The notes under the pieces: model-generated | Seen by the model: the letters and a program-made list of their open reading frames with translations, nothing else | What the model was told of the DNA's origin: nothing | Database searches by the model: none | Part shown: positions 55,983 to 64,000 of the stretch, one piece after another | Layout: every line of letters starts with the position of its first letter | How positions within the stretch are numbered: position 1 is the first letter of the stretch | From: Nocardioides szechwanensis | GTDB taxonomy: Bacteria > Actinomycetota > Actinomycetes > Propionibacteriales > Nocardioidaceae | NCBI RefSeq assembly: GCF_900103935.1 | Contig: NZ_FNIC01000009.1 | Coordinates: 1-64,000 of the forward strand | Direction: 5' to 3' | DNA length: 64,000 nt | Translations under genes and position numbers: made by a program

Positions 55983-57142
55983 GCCGCCCACGGTATCCAC
56001 GCATGCAGCTCGAAGGCGCCGTGGTCGGTCCGGTGCTCGAGCCGCCCGCCGCGCAGGATCGCGCGCTCGGTCAGCCCGACCAGCCCGAGTCCCGCGCCGG
56101 GGGTGGTGCTCGTCCCGAAGCCCAGCGGGTTGCGCAGCGTGACGTCGACGCCGTCCTCCGGACCGCCGGTCACCGTGATCGTCAGTCGCGCGCCGGGCGC
56201 ATGCTTGCGGGCGTTGGTGATGCCCTCCTGCACGATCCGGTAGAGCGTGCGGCCGACGACATCGGGCATCGGCTGGTCGCACGCGAGGTCGTCGGCGAGG
56301 GTCACCGGCATCCCCGCGGCACGAGCGTCGTCGACGAGGAGTGGCACGTCGGCGTACGTCGGCTGCGGCGTGCTCATGGGCTCGCCGGTCTCGTCGTCGC
56401 GGAGCACCCCCAGCACGCTGCGCAGGTCGGTGAGCGCCTCGTGGGCCCGGTCGCGGATCACCGCGACGCTCTCGCGCATCTCGTCGGCGCTCAGGTCCTC
56501 GCGGAAGCTCAGGGCGCCGGCGTGCATGGAGATCTGGGAGATCCGGTGGGCCAGCACGTCGTGCATCTCGCGGGCGATGCGGGCCCGCTCGGTGCTGCGC
56601 GACTGGGCCACGCGCAGCTCCTGCTCCGCCTCGGCCTGCTCGGCGCGGTTGCGCAGGGTCCAGATCAGCTCGCGGCGCGACCCGATGTACATCCCCCAGG
56701 CCATGCTGGCCGAGATCGCGAAGACCGCCGCGAGGAACGAGATCCACGCCGGGTCGTTGTTGGCGCTGGGCTGGGTCTCGGTGTAGACCGTCGACGTGGC
56801 CAGAGCCACGAGGGCGACCACGATGACGTGCAGCCACCGGCGTCGGGTCGCGAGTGACACGGACGTCAGCGTCGCCGGGCCCTGCGCGGTGCCCGAGACA
56901 GCGCCCATCACGTTGGTGACCAGTGCGATGGCCAGGGGCCACCGGCGCCGGAAGAACATCAGCACGTAGGCCGCCAGGCCGACCAGCAGATCGATGTAGA
57001 ACAGCAGTGGCATCTGCTCGATCTGGGCCTCGGCGGCGGCCACCCAGACCATCGCGCTGATGGCCAGGGTCAGCAGGACGCGCCAGGTCTGCCCCCACCA
57101 CGTGAGCGGAGGCTGGTAGGTCTCCGGCGCGGGCCTGTCCAC
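55979..57142 (-). CDS. Sensor histidine kinase (HisKA_3 / DesK type)
   Basis: The 387-residue kinase has about four to five N-terminal membrane helices (to about 153), then coiled coil, His194 in REMHDVLAHRIS and a C-terminal HATPase domain with NARKHAPGA (N-box) and GAGLGLVGL (G-box). It lacks an extracellular sensor domain, as in intramembrane-sensing kinases that watch the envelope. GTG 57142 has TACGCT (minus, 57149-57154) six bases upstream. Confidence 0.93.
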   Translation of the reverse strand: MDRPAPETYQPPLTWWGQTWRVLLTLAISAMVWVAAAEAQIEQMPLLFYIDLLVGLAAYVLMFFRRRWPLAIALVTNVMGAVSGTAQGPATLTSVSLATRRRWLHVIVVALVALATSTVYTETQPSANNDPAWISFLAAVFAISASMAWGMYIGSRRELIWTLRNRAEQAEAEQELRVAQSRSTERARIAREMHDVLAHRISQISMHAGALSFREDLSADEMRESVAVIRDRAHEALTDLRSVLGVLRDDETGEPMSTPQPTYADVPLLVDDARAAGMPVTLADDLACDQPMPDVVGRTLYRIVQEGITNARKHAPGARLTITVTGGPEDGVDVTLRNPLGFGTSTTPGAGLGLVGLTERAILRGGRLEHRTDHGAFELHAWIPWAA

Positions 57143-57273
57143 TCCGGCAGCGTAGGGCCGACCCAGGAGCGGGCACAGGCTCCCGCGGTCGCGGCGTACC
57201 CCCTACTTAGGTCATCGGCCCCCCTCCGCGTGGCCGATGCGCCGGCGGGCCGGGTTGCGGCAGGGTAGGAGAC
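57143..57273. promoter_or_regulatory. Shared control region of the two-component system and ABC transporter
   Basis: TACGCT (minus, 57149-57154) serves the kinase, and CAGGGT (plus, 57261-57266) lies seven bases before the ABC ATG, with AGGAG between. The inverted repeat CATCGGCC (57213-57220) / GGCCGATG (57232-57239) lies between the promoters and is a candidate response-regulator site. Confidence 0.45.
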
Positions 57274-58188
57274 ATGATCGAGGTCGAAGGACTAACCAGG
57301 AAGTACGGCGCGTTCACCGCCGTCGATGACGTCAGCTTCGTGGCCGAGCCCGGGAGGGTGACCGGGTTCCTCGGTCCCAACGGTGCCGGCAAGACGACCA
57401 CGATGCGGGTCATGGTGGGGCTCACCCCCGCCACCCATGGTCGGGTCACCATCGGGGGTCACCTCTACTCCGACATCCCCAATCCCGGACTCCACGTGGG
57501 TGTGCTGCTCGATGCCTCGGCACAGCACGCCGGGCGCACCGGCCGCGAGATCCTCACCCTCGGCGCGACCACGATGGGGCTGCCCAAGTCGCGGGTCGAC
57601 GAGATGCTCGCGCTCGTGTCGCTGTCCGACACCGAGGCGAAGCGCCGCCTGCGCAACTACTCGCTCGGCATGAAGCAGCGCCTCGGCATCGCGCACGCGC
57701 TGCTCGGCGACCCGTCCGTGCTGATCCTCGACGAGCCGGCCAACGGTCTCGACCCGGCGGGCATCCGCTGGATGCGCGGACTGCTCAAGGGCTACGCCGA
57801 GCGCGGTGGCACCGTGCTGCTCTCCAGCCACCTGCTGCACGAGGTGGAGATCATCGCCGACGAGATGATCCTCATCGGACGGGGCAAGATCGTCGCCCAG
57901 GGGAGCAAGGAGTCGTTGCTCGCCGACGCGGACCACTCCTCGACGCTCGTGACCTCGCTCGACAACGACCTGCTCGGCAAGGCTCTGCAGCACAAGGGCT
58001 ACGGCGTCGCGGCGGCCGGGACCGGCCTCCGGGTCGAAGCCGCTCCGGTCGACGTCGGCCGGGTGGCCGCCGACAACACCATCGTCCTCACCGACCTCCG
58101 CTCCGCGGACGGCGGCCTGGAGGACCTCTTCCTCGCGCTCACGTCCGAGACGCAGCGCGACGTACTCCCCGAAGGAGCGCAGGCATGA
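57274..58188 (+). CDS. ABC transporter ATP-binding protein
   Basis: The 304-residue ATPase has Walker A GPNGAGKTTTMR, the signature NYSLGMKQRLG, Walker B ILDEPANGLDP and the SSHLLHE H-loop, plus an 80-residue C-terminal extension typical of DrrA/BcrA-like exporters. It overlaps the permease start (ATGA). Substrates of such systems are peptides, lipids or antibiotics. Confidence 0.93.
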   Translation: MIEVEGLTRKYGAFTAVDDVSFVAEPGRVTGFLGPNGAGKTTTMRVMVGLTPATHGRVTIGGHLYSDIPNPGLHVGVLLDASAQHAGRTGREILTLGATTMGLPKSRVDEMLALVSLSDTEAKRRLRNYSLGMKQRLGIAHALLGDPSVLILDEPANGLDPAGIRWMRGLLKGYAERGGTVLLSSHLLHEVEIIADEMILIGRGKIVAQGSKESLLADADHSSTLVTSLDNDLLGKALQHKGYGVAAAGTGLRVEAAPVDVGRVAADNTIVLTDLRSADGGLEDLFLALTSETQRDVLPEGAQA

Positions 58189-58985
58189 GCAGCACCGCGG
58201 CACTCGGCCAGATCGACATCAACGCCAACCCCCCGGTCCCCATGAGCCGCCTGGCGCAGGTCGAGGTGCGCAAGGCGCTCGACACCAGGGCCGGTCGCTG
58301 GTTCGCGGCCTCGATCATCGGGCTGGTGCTCGTCGTCGAGGTCATCTACGCCCTGGTGGCCGACGACGCCGACAAGAACTACGGCGACTTCCTGAGCATC
58401 GCGGGTGGTGTGCTCGGCTACTTCCTGCCGATCCTGATCATCATGCTGGTCACCAGCGAGGCCAGCCAGCGCAACGGCCTGGTGACGTTCACGCTCGAGC
58501 CCCGGCGCCCGCGGGTCGTCGTGGCCAAGTTCGTCGCCGGGATCGTGCTCGCAGTCGCCGTCATGATCATGGGCGCGGCGATGGCACTCATCGGCACCTT
58601 CATCGGCATCGCCAGCGGTGCCTCGCCGGAGTGGTCGGTCGACGGCAACCTGTTCTTCAACGGGTTCGTGCTCGCCAACGTGATCGGGGTCTTCGTCGGG
58701 TTCGCGATCGCGATGCTGCTGATGAACACCCCCGCGGCGATCGTCGGCTACTTCGCCTACAGCCTGATCCTCCCGATCGCGGTCGGCATCCTGTCGGCCC
58801 TCAGCTCGGGGTTCGAGAAGGTCGCGCCGTGGATCGAGTTCAACACCGCGCAGACGCCGCTCTTCATGGGCGACTACCAGCCGAGCGGCGAGGAGTGGGC
58901 CCAGATCGCCGTGTCCGGCACGATCTGGCTGATCATCCCGCTGGTGCTCGGCATCATGCGGCTGCTGCGCATCGAGTTCAAGTAG
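58185..58985 (+). CDS. ABC transporter permease
   Basis: The 266-residue protein has about six membrane helices in an ABC2-type arrangement, including FLPILIIMLVTSEASQRNGLVTFTLEPRRP, in which the cytoplasmic loop contacts the ATPase. With the upstream ATPase it forms a two-gene exporter. The divergent envelope-sensing two-component system suggests induced defence or self-resistance. Confidence 0.88.
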   Translation: MSSTAALGQIDINANPPVPMSRLAQVEVRKALDTRAGRWFAASIIGLVLVVEVIYALVADDADKNYGDFLSIAGGVLGYFLPILIIMLVTSEASQRNGLVTFTLEPRRPRVVVAKFVAGIVLAVAVMIMGAAMALIGTFIGIASGASPEWSVDGNLFFNGFVLANVIGVFVGFAIAMLLMNTPAAIVGYFAYSLILPIAVGILSALSSGFEKVAPWIEFNTAQTPLFMGDYQPSGEEWAQIAVSGTIWLIIPLVLGIMRLLRIEFK

Positions 58986-59014
58986 CCCGTCCTCCTCGTG
59001 CGCCCGGCCCCCGT

Positions 59015-59027
59015 TAGGGTCGGGCGC
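59015..59027 (+). promoter_or_regulatory. Leaderless promoter -10 for rph
   Basis: TAGGGT (59015-59020) ends seven bases before the ATG at 59028, which decides that start. Confidence 0.45.
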
Positions 59028-59747
59028 ATGACGTCCCTCCCCCTCACTCCCCGCGTCGACGGCCGTGCCGACGACGAGCTGCGACCGGTCACGATCACCC
59101 GCAACTGGCTCGACCACGCAGCCGGCTCGGTGCTGATCGAGTTCGGCCGGACCAAGGTGCTCTGCGCCGCGTCGGCCTCGACCGGCGTACCCCGGTGGCG
59201 CAAGGGGTCCGGTCTGGGCTGGGTCACGGCGGAGTACGCCATGCTGCCCGCCTCGACCAACACCCGCTCCGACCGCGAGTCGGTCAAGGGCCGGATCGGT
59301 GGCCGCACCCACGAGATCAGCCGGCTGATCGGCCGCTCGCTGCGCGCGGTCATCGACTACCAGGCGCTGGGCGAGAACACGATCCAGCTCGACTGCGACG
59401 TGCTCCAGGCCGACGGCGGCACCCGCACCGCGGCGATCACCGGCGCCTACATCGCGCTGGCCGACGCCTGCGCCCACCTCGGCGTGCCCAAGGCGCTCAC
59501 CGGCTCCGTCGCGGCGATCAGCGTCGGCATCATCGACGGCGCTCCGCGCCTCGACCTGCCCTACGTCGAGGACGTCCGGGCCGAGACCGACATGAACGTC
59601 GTGATGACCGGCGACGGCAAGTTCGTCGAGGTGCAGGGCACCGCCGAGGGTGCGGCGTTCGACCGCGCCGAGCTCGACGCGCTGCTGGCGCTCGCCGAGA
59701 AGGGCTGCGCCGACCTGACCCGCAGGCAGCTCGAGGCACTGGCTTGA
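59028..59747 (+). CDS. rph: Ribonuclease PH
   Basis: RNase PH trims tRNA 3' ends by phosphorolysis. The 239 residues include [44 protein letters not shown] (in pieces) and [23 protein letters not shown]. The length is standard. It is followed after 10 bases by rdgB, as in M. tuberculosis Rv1340-1341. Confidence 0.96.
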   Translation: MTSLPLTPRVDGRADDELRPVTITRNWLDHAAGSVLIEFGRTKVLCAASASTGVPRWRKGSGLGWVTAEYAMLPASTNTRSDRESVKGRIGGRTHEISRLIGRSLRAVIDYQALGENTIQLDCDVLQADGGTRTAAITGAYIALADACAHLGVPKALTGSVAAISVGIIDGAPRLDLPYVEDVRAETDMNVVMTGDGKFVEVQGTAEGAAFDRAELDALLALAEKGCADLTRRQLEALA

Positions 59748-59757
59748 GGGGGGTCAC

Positions 59758-60363
59758 GTGACGAGGGTCTTCCTGGCATCGCGCAACGCCAAGAAGCTGG
59801 AGGAGATGCAGCGCATCCTGGCCGCGCACCTGGGTGAGGTCGAGGTCGTCGGGCTCGACGACGTGCCGGCCTACGACGAGCCGGTGGAGGACGCCCCCGA
59901 CTTCGAGGGCAACGCGCTGCTCAAGGCACGGGTCGGTGCGACGGTGACCGGGCTGCCGACGATCGCCGACGACAGCGGGCTGTGCGTCGACGCGCTCAAC
60001 GGGATGCCGGGCGTGCTCTCGGCGCGCTGGTCCGGACCTCCCAAGTCGGACGCCCGCAACAACGAGCTCCTCCTCGCCCAGATCGCCGACGTGCCCGACG
60101 ACCGACGCGGCGCTCACTTCGTCAGCGCGGTCGCGTTCGTCCTCCCCGACGGGCGCGAGCTCGTCGTCGAGGGGCGGATGGACGGCCGGATCACCCGCGA
60201 GCCGCGGGGGAGCGGTGGCTTCGGCTACGACGTCGTCTTCGAGGCCGACGACCGCCCGGGAGTCACCACCGCCGAGCTCGACCGGGCCGACAAGGACGCG
60301 ATCTCACACCGCGGCCGGGCGCTGCGCGAGATAGCGCCTCAGGTGGCGACCTTGGTGGCCTGA
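59758..60363 (+). CDS. rdgB: Non-canonical purine NTP pyrophosphatase (RdgB/HAM1)
   Basis: The enzyme removes dITP/XTP from the nucleotide pool. The 201-residue protein has VFLASRNAKKLEEMQ, DDSGLCVDALNGMPGVLSARW (in pieces), GGFGYDVVF and AIS-H-RGRAL near the end. GTG start. The last 25 bases overlap the convergent BASS transporter gene. Confidence 0.95.
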   Translation: MTRVFLASRNAKKLEEMQRILAAHLGEVEVVGLDDVPAYDEPVEDAPDFEGNALLKARVGATVTGLPTIADDSGLCVDALNGMPGVLSARWSGPPKSDARNNELLLAQIADVPDDRRGAHFVSAVAFVLPDGRELVVEGRMDGRITREPRGSGGFGYDVVFEADDRPGVTTAELDRADKDAISHRGRALREIAPQVATLVA

Positions 60364-61211
60364 GCGACCCGGCGGCTGATGATCATTCCCCAGCCGGCCG
60401 CGAGGAAGAACATCAACAGCGAGTAGACCGCCGCCGGGACGGCGATCTCGTTGACGTCGAGGATGTTCTCCGCGACGAAGATCGCCAGGGTCCCGTTGTG
60501 GACGCCGATCTCGAACGACGACGCGATCGCCTGGCCTTCCACGACGCCCAGCGCACGCGGTACGACGTACCCGACGACGAGGCTGATCGCGCAGAACAGC
60601 GCGGCCACGATGCCGACGTCGGCGAGGTAGTCGCCGACCCGGTCCTTCTCGCCGAGCAGGATGCCGAGCACCAGCACCGCCAGGATGATCGCGGACGCGA
60701 TCCGGACCGGCTTGTCCATGGCGGCGGCGAACGACGCCTTCTTGGCGCGCACCAGCATGCCGAGCCCGGTCGGGACCAGGATCAGGACGAACACCTTGAC
60801 CACCTCGGCCAAGGGCATCTCCACGGACTCGCTCTTGTCGAAGTAGTCGATCGCGAGGTTGGTGATCAGCGGCAGCGTGCCGATCGCGATGATCGAGTTG
60901 ATCGCGGTGAGAGAGATGTTGAGCGCCACGTCGCCGCGGAAGAGGTGGCTGAACAGGTTGGCGGTCGTGCCGCCGGGCGACGCCGCGAGCAGCAGCATGC
61001 CGATGCCGAGGAACGGCGGCAGGTCGAAGAGCACGACCAGCCCGAAGCAGACGGCCGGCAGCAGCACCAGCTGGCAGGCCAGGGCCACGAGCACGGCCTT
61101 GGGGTGCTTGCCGACCCGGCGGAAGTCCGCCAGCGTCAGGTCCAGGCCGAGCCCGAACATGATGATGGCCAGGGCGATCGGCAGCCCGATCTCGGTCAGC
61201 GCGGAGTCCAT
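60339..61211 (-). CDS. Bile acid:sodium symporter family (BASS) transporter
   Basis: The 290-residue protein has about nine to ten membrane helices. The SBF motifs SPGGTTANLFSHLFRGDVALNISLTAINS (in pieces) and GIHN-type crossover (EIGVHNGTLAI) are clear. Bacterial members move organic anions such as pantoate or 2-keto acids with sodium, and the substrate here is unknown. TAGGGT (minus, 61218-61223) lies six bases from the ATG. Confidence 0.92.
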   Translation of the reverse strand: MDSALTEIGLPIALAIIMFGLGLDLTLADFRRVGKHPKAVLVALACQLVLLPAVCFGLVVLFDLPPFLGIGMLLLAASPGGTTANLFSHLFRGDVALNISLTAINSIIAIGTLPLITNLAIDYFDKSESVEMPLAEVVKVFVLILVPTGLGMLVRAKKASFAAAMDKPVRIASAIILAVLVLGILLGEKDRVGDYLADVGIVAALFCAISLVVGYVVPRALGVVEGQAIASSFEIGVHNGTLAIFVAENILDVNEIAVPAAVYSLLMFFLAAGWGMIISRRVAQATKVAT

Positions 61212-61271
61212 GAGCGGACCCTAGTGGACGGTGACCCCCGTCACACGGAGGCCACCCGGTACGTTCGCGCC
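61212..61271. promoter_or_regulatory. Divergent leaderless promoters (BASS / acyltransferase)
   Basis: TAGGGT on the minus strand (61218-61223) and TACGTT on the plus strand (61260-61265) each end six bases before their start codons. Confidence 0.45.
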
Positions 61272-61856
61272 ATGGGCCGACGCTTTCTGATCCGCAGGAC
61301 GTTCGCGCGGGTTGTCCTCCGGGCCGCGCGCTGGAAGACGACGGGCACGGTGCCCCGCAAGGGGATCCTGGTCGGCGCACCGCACACGTCCAACTGGGAC
61401 TGGGTGATCACGATGCTGCTGGCCTGGGACAGCAGCGTGCAGATCCGGTTGCTGGTCAAGCAGGAGTTCTTCAAGGGCCCGGTGGGGTGGTTCATGCGTG
61501 CGACGGGTGCGGTCGCCCTCGACCGCGCCAACCCCGGTGCCACCATCAAGGCGTTGCTCGCCGACGCCGAGACCGACGAGGCGTTCCTGCTCGGCATCGC
61601 CGCCGAGGGCACCCGCAGCAAGACCGACTACTGGAAGTCCGGCTTCTACCGGATCTCCCAGCAGACCGGCATCCCGGTGACCCTGGCCTACGTCGACGGC
61701 CCGTCACGCACCGTCGGCTGGGGGCCCACCTTCTCGCTGACCGGCGACGTCACCGCCGACATGGACCGGATCCGCGAGTTCTACGCCGACAAGCGGGGCA
61801 TCCGCCCCGAGTTCGCCTCCGTGCCCCGTCTCCGCGAAGAGGACGCCGGGGACTAG
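61272..61856 (+). CDS. 1-acyl-sn-glycerol-3-phosphate acyltransferase-like protein
   Basis: The 194-residue protein has the catalytic HTSNWDW (Hx4D-type) block and AAEGTRSKTDYWKSGFYRI, the substrate block. Its small size fits the cluster of bacterial lysophospholipid acyltransferases that act on unusual acceptors. Its TAG stop shares the palindrome CTAG with the convergent gene's stop. Confidence 0.87.
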   Translation: MGRRFLIRRTFARVVLRAARWKTTGTVPRKGILVGAPHTSNWDWVITMLLAWDSSVQIRLLVKQEFFKGPVGWFMRATGAVALDRANPGATIKALLADAETDEAFLLGIAAEGTRSKTDYWKSGFYRISQQTGIPVTLAYVDGPSRTVGWGPTFSLTGDVTADMDRIREFYADKRGIRPEFASVPRLREEDAGD

Positions 61857-63025
61857 CTCGACCAGGTCCAGCTGTCGAGGATGTCGGTGAACGCCTGCTG
61901 CGCCTTCTCGTCGCCCGCCTCGGCGGAGAGGATCACGGAGTAGAGATCGCCGTCGTGGATGGCGAGGTAGCCGAACTGCTCGATGGCGATGCCGTTCTCG
62001 TTGATCCGCGCGATCTTGATCGCGATCGCGGTCTCGCCGTCGAAGTTCTCGGTGCCGTTGTCCTCGGGGGTCGCACCGGTCGCGGTGCTCATGTTGGACT
62101 CCCACTGCTCGCGCAGCGCCTCGGGGTCGGTCTCGCCACTGGCGAAGCCGGTCTCCACGATCAGGTTGGCCCGGGCGGCCTCGAGCGAGCTGCCCCACGC
62201 GACCGCCAGGTCGGTGGCACCCGCCTCGCCGCCGGCGAGCACGTCGGCGGTGACGTCCTGCCACGCGTCGGGGAGTGCGAACGAGTAGCCGTTGCCGGCA
62301 ATGTTGTTGCCGGTCGGTGTCGAGGCGCTCGACGGGTCCGTCGCGCCGGTGCTGGGGTCGGTCGGCCCGCTGGTGGGGTCGTCGTCGGCCGACTCCTTGC
62401 CGTCGCCGCCGGACAGCAGCACCGCCGTGAGGATGCCGCCCGCCACGACGAGCACCGCCGCGACGATGCCGACGACCAGCCACGGCCCGCGCTTGGCGGG
62501 CTGCTGGCCGGGCGGGTAGGAAGCCGCCGGGTAGGCCGTGGGGTAGGCGGTCGGGTAGGCCGACGGGTGAGGCGAGGCAGGCGGTGACATCGGCGGGGGA
62601 CCGGTCGGCGACACCGGCGCGTAGGCCGGGGCCTGGGTGGTCGACGGCGGCGGGTCCGTGGGTCGCGGCTGCGTGGAGTGCCGGTCGAAGCGGCGTACGT
62701 CGGTCGCGCTGACCTTGCCGACGGCGAACCCGAGGACCGCGCACGCCCAGCGGGTGGCGTTGACGTCGGAGGTGCCGCGGTCGCGGGCCAGCAGCTCGCC
62801 GGCCGCCTCGACCGCCCGGGTGGGCTCGGCCCCGCTGTCGATGGTCGTGAGCATCATCCGGAAGGCACCCAGGCGCACGGCGTCGACCAGGAGGTTGATG
62901 TCGCCGGTTGAGGCGGCACCCTCGTCGAGGTAGTCGTCGAGCGCGGCGCGCAGCAGGTCGGCGTCGTCGAAGACCGTGCGGCCGGAGGTGAGGCCGAGCT
63001 CGTAGAGGGACTCGTGGAGCTCCAT
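61853..63025 (-). CDS. Membrane-anchored protein with a proline/tyrosine-rich linker and extracytoplasmic domain
   Basis: The 390-residue protein has a cytoplasmic helical N-terminal domain (about 1-105), a Pro/Ala/Thr/Tyr-rich linker with repeated YPTA units (about 115-175), one membrane helix (WLVVGIVAAVLVVAGGILTAVLL, about 180-205), a Ser/Thr/Asp spacer and an extracytoplasmic domain (GYSFALPDAWQDVT onward) that recalls LpqN/PsbP-like folds. The function is unknown. The layout could transmit an outside signal to the N-terminal domain. Confidence 0.75.
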   Translation of the reverse strand: MELHESLYELGLTSGRTVFDDADLLRAALDDYLDEGAASTGDINLLVDAVRLGAFRMMLTTIDSGAEPTRAVEAAGELLARDRGTSDVNATRWACAVLGFAVGKVSATDVRRFDRHSTQPRPTDPPPSTTQAPAYAPVSPTGPPPMSPPASPHPSAYPTAYPTAYPAASYPPGQQPAKRGPWLVVGIVAAVLVVAGGILTAVLLSGGDGKESADDDPTSGPTDPSTGATDPSSASTPTGNNIAGNGYSFALPDAWQDVTADVLAGGEAGATDLAVAWGSSLEAARANLIVETGFASGETDPEALREQWESNMSTATGATPEDNGTENFDGETAIAIKIARINENGIAIEQFGYLAIHDGDLYSVILSAEAGDEKAQQAFTDILDSWTWSS

Positions 63026-63145
63026 GGGCAAGAACCTTCTCTGGGACTTCGGCGGGCAGGCAGAGGAATGTTACGTGGGTTCTCGACGTAGGGTGGCCGC
63101 CGGCTGTCGGGAGCCCCGCGACGCCGTGCACCCGAGAGGCGTCCG

Positions 63146-64000
63146 ATGACGAAGTCCCACAGCCGCCGCTGCGTCACCTTCGTAGTGGCGGCCCTGGCCG
63201 CGCTCCTCGTCCTGGCCGGCGTGCCGTCCGCAGCGGCCGCGGCGGGCCCCATCGACGGGCCCACCGACGGCCTCACCGGCTACGCCTTCGACGCGCGCTG
63301 CGCCCCGACCCAGGCCGAGATGGACGCCTGGCTCACCGGCTCGCCCTTCTGGGGCGCCGGCATCTACATCGGCGGCTCGATGATGTCGTGCGGCGCCGAG
63401 GAGCAGCCGCACCTCGACGCCACGTGGGTGCAGCGGCAGACCGGCAACGGCTGGAAGCTGCTCCCGATCTGGGTCGGCCCCCAGGCCTCCTGCGGCGGCT
63501 TCACGGACCGGATCGACCCCGACCCGGCCGCGGTCGCAGGCACGCCGTACGGCGCGGCCGAGGCCCAGGGCCGCGACCAGGCAGCCGCGGCCGTCGCGCG
63601 GGCGACCGCGCTCGGCCTGACCGCGGGCAGCACGCTCTGGTACGACCTCGAGGGGGGCTTCGACCTCCAGGACACCGACTGCCGCCGCTCCGCGCTCCGC
63701 TTCCTCTCGGGCTGGACGCTCGCCCTCCACGAGCTCGGCTACCGCTCCGGCGTCTACTCCAACATCGCCGACGGCATCCATGCCCTCGACAACGCCGACA
63801 ACCTCTCGCCCGGCTCCTACGCGATGCCGGACCAGGTCTGGTTCGCCTGGTACAACAACCACGCCGACACCCTGGTCGACCCCCAGTGGGTCCGGGCGAC
63901 CAGCTGGGCGCGCCAGCGCGTGCACCAGTACGCGCAGAACCAGTCGATGACCTTCGGTGGTGTCACCCTCACCGTCGACCCCAACTACGTGGACCTCGAC
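63146..64000 (+). CDS. Secreted DUF1906 (Rv2525c-like) glycoside-hydrolase-like protein, C-terminus beyond the window
   Basis: From ATG 63146, with GAGAGG upstream, 285 codons stay open to the window end. A signal peptide (about 1-33) is followed by a DUF1906 TIM-barrel-like domain: GYAFDARCAPT, FWGAGIYIGG, the acidic strand ending WYDLEGGFD, and GVYSNIADGI. Rv2525c of M. tuberculosis is a Tat-exported member of this family linked to wall biology. The DLEG motif fits a GH25-like catalytic site. Any further C-terminal domain is not visible. Confidence 0.85.
   Translation, partial: MTKSHSRRCVTFVVAALAALLVLAGVPSAAAAAGPIDGPTDGLTGYAFDARCAPTQAEMDAWLTGSPFWGAGIYIGGSMMSCGAEEQPHLDATWVQRQTGNGWKLLPIWVGPQASCGGFTDRIDPDPAAVAGTPYGAAEAQGRDQAAAAVARATALGLTAGSTLWYDLEGGFDLQDTDCRRSALRFLSGWTLALHELGYRSGVYSNIADGIHALDNADNLSPGSYAMPDQVWFAWYNNHADTLVDPQWVRATSWARQRVHQYAQNQSMTFGGVTLTVDPNYVDLD

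Overview
The window is very GC-rich, single-contig bacterial DNA, densely coding on both strands. It looks like the chromosome of an actinobacterium, most probably Nocardioides or a close relative. This is an inference from family content and gene order, not from a search. The supporting points are actinobacterial families (DUF3039, DUF3152, DUF2017, DUF3048, WS/DGAT, DUF1906), an ANTNRSSFALAA tmRNA tag, and gene order shared with Mycobacterium tuberculosis Rv1331-Rv1341 (clpS, DUF2017, mec, cysO, cysM, murI, the Rv1339-type hydrolase, rph, rdgB). No stretch longer than 300 bases lacks a gene, apart from 5360-5944, which holds ssrA. I saw no tRNA, rRNA, CRISPR array or prophage.

Layout. 1-348: end of an IS5-family element that abuts the stop codon of a small envelope protein. 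1027-5830: ftsE, ftsX, an M23 hydrolase with coiled coils, smpB, an amidohydrolase and ssrA (division plus trans-translation). 5945-8887: secreted nuclease/phosphatase-like protein, tyrosine phosphatase, PCMT-like methyltransferase, histidine phosphatase. 8937-12237: prfC and RNase J. 12307-19304: a cluster with a cytochrome b/molybdopterin oxidoreductase fusion, methyltransferase, lipoprotein, two nucleotide-sugar or glycosyl transferases, a GT-C-like membrane protein and an epimerase with an inserted Cys cluster. I read it as an undescribed envelope glycoconjugate or redox system. 19414-23240: acyltransferase, acyl-CoA synthetase and WS/DGAT, a neutral-lipid module. 23316-31345: secreted and envelope enzymes, including a TasA-like protein next to a SipW-type signal peptidase fused to Ig-like repeats. 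31347-44760: regulators with divergent partners, AlgH, a second M23 enzyme, a DUF3039-helicase pair, HPPD, an MFS exporter and a gingipain-type C25 protease. 44772-60363: the Rv1331-Rv1341-like backbone (protein turnover, cysteine synthesis from CysO, glutamate racemase, RNA and nucleotide quality control), interrupted by accessory genes and by a two-component/ABC transporter module. 60339-64000: BASS transporter, acyltransferase, membrane protein of unknown role, and a truncated secreted DUF1906 protein.

A recurrent architectural signal is a -10-like hexamer (A at position 2, T at position 6; mostly TANNNT or CANNNT) ending 6-7 nt before the start codon of about 29 genes, often as tight divergent pairs. 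This predicts extensive leaderless transcription, and I used it to choose several start codons.
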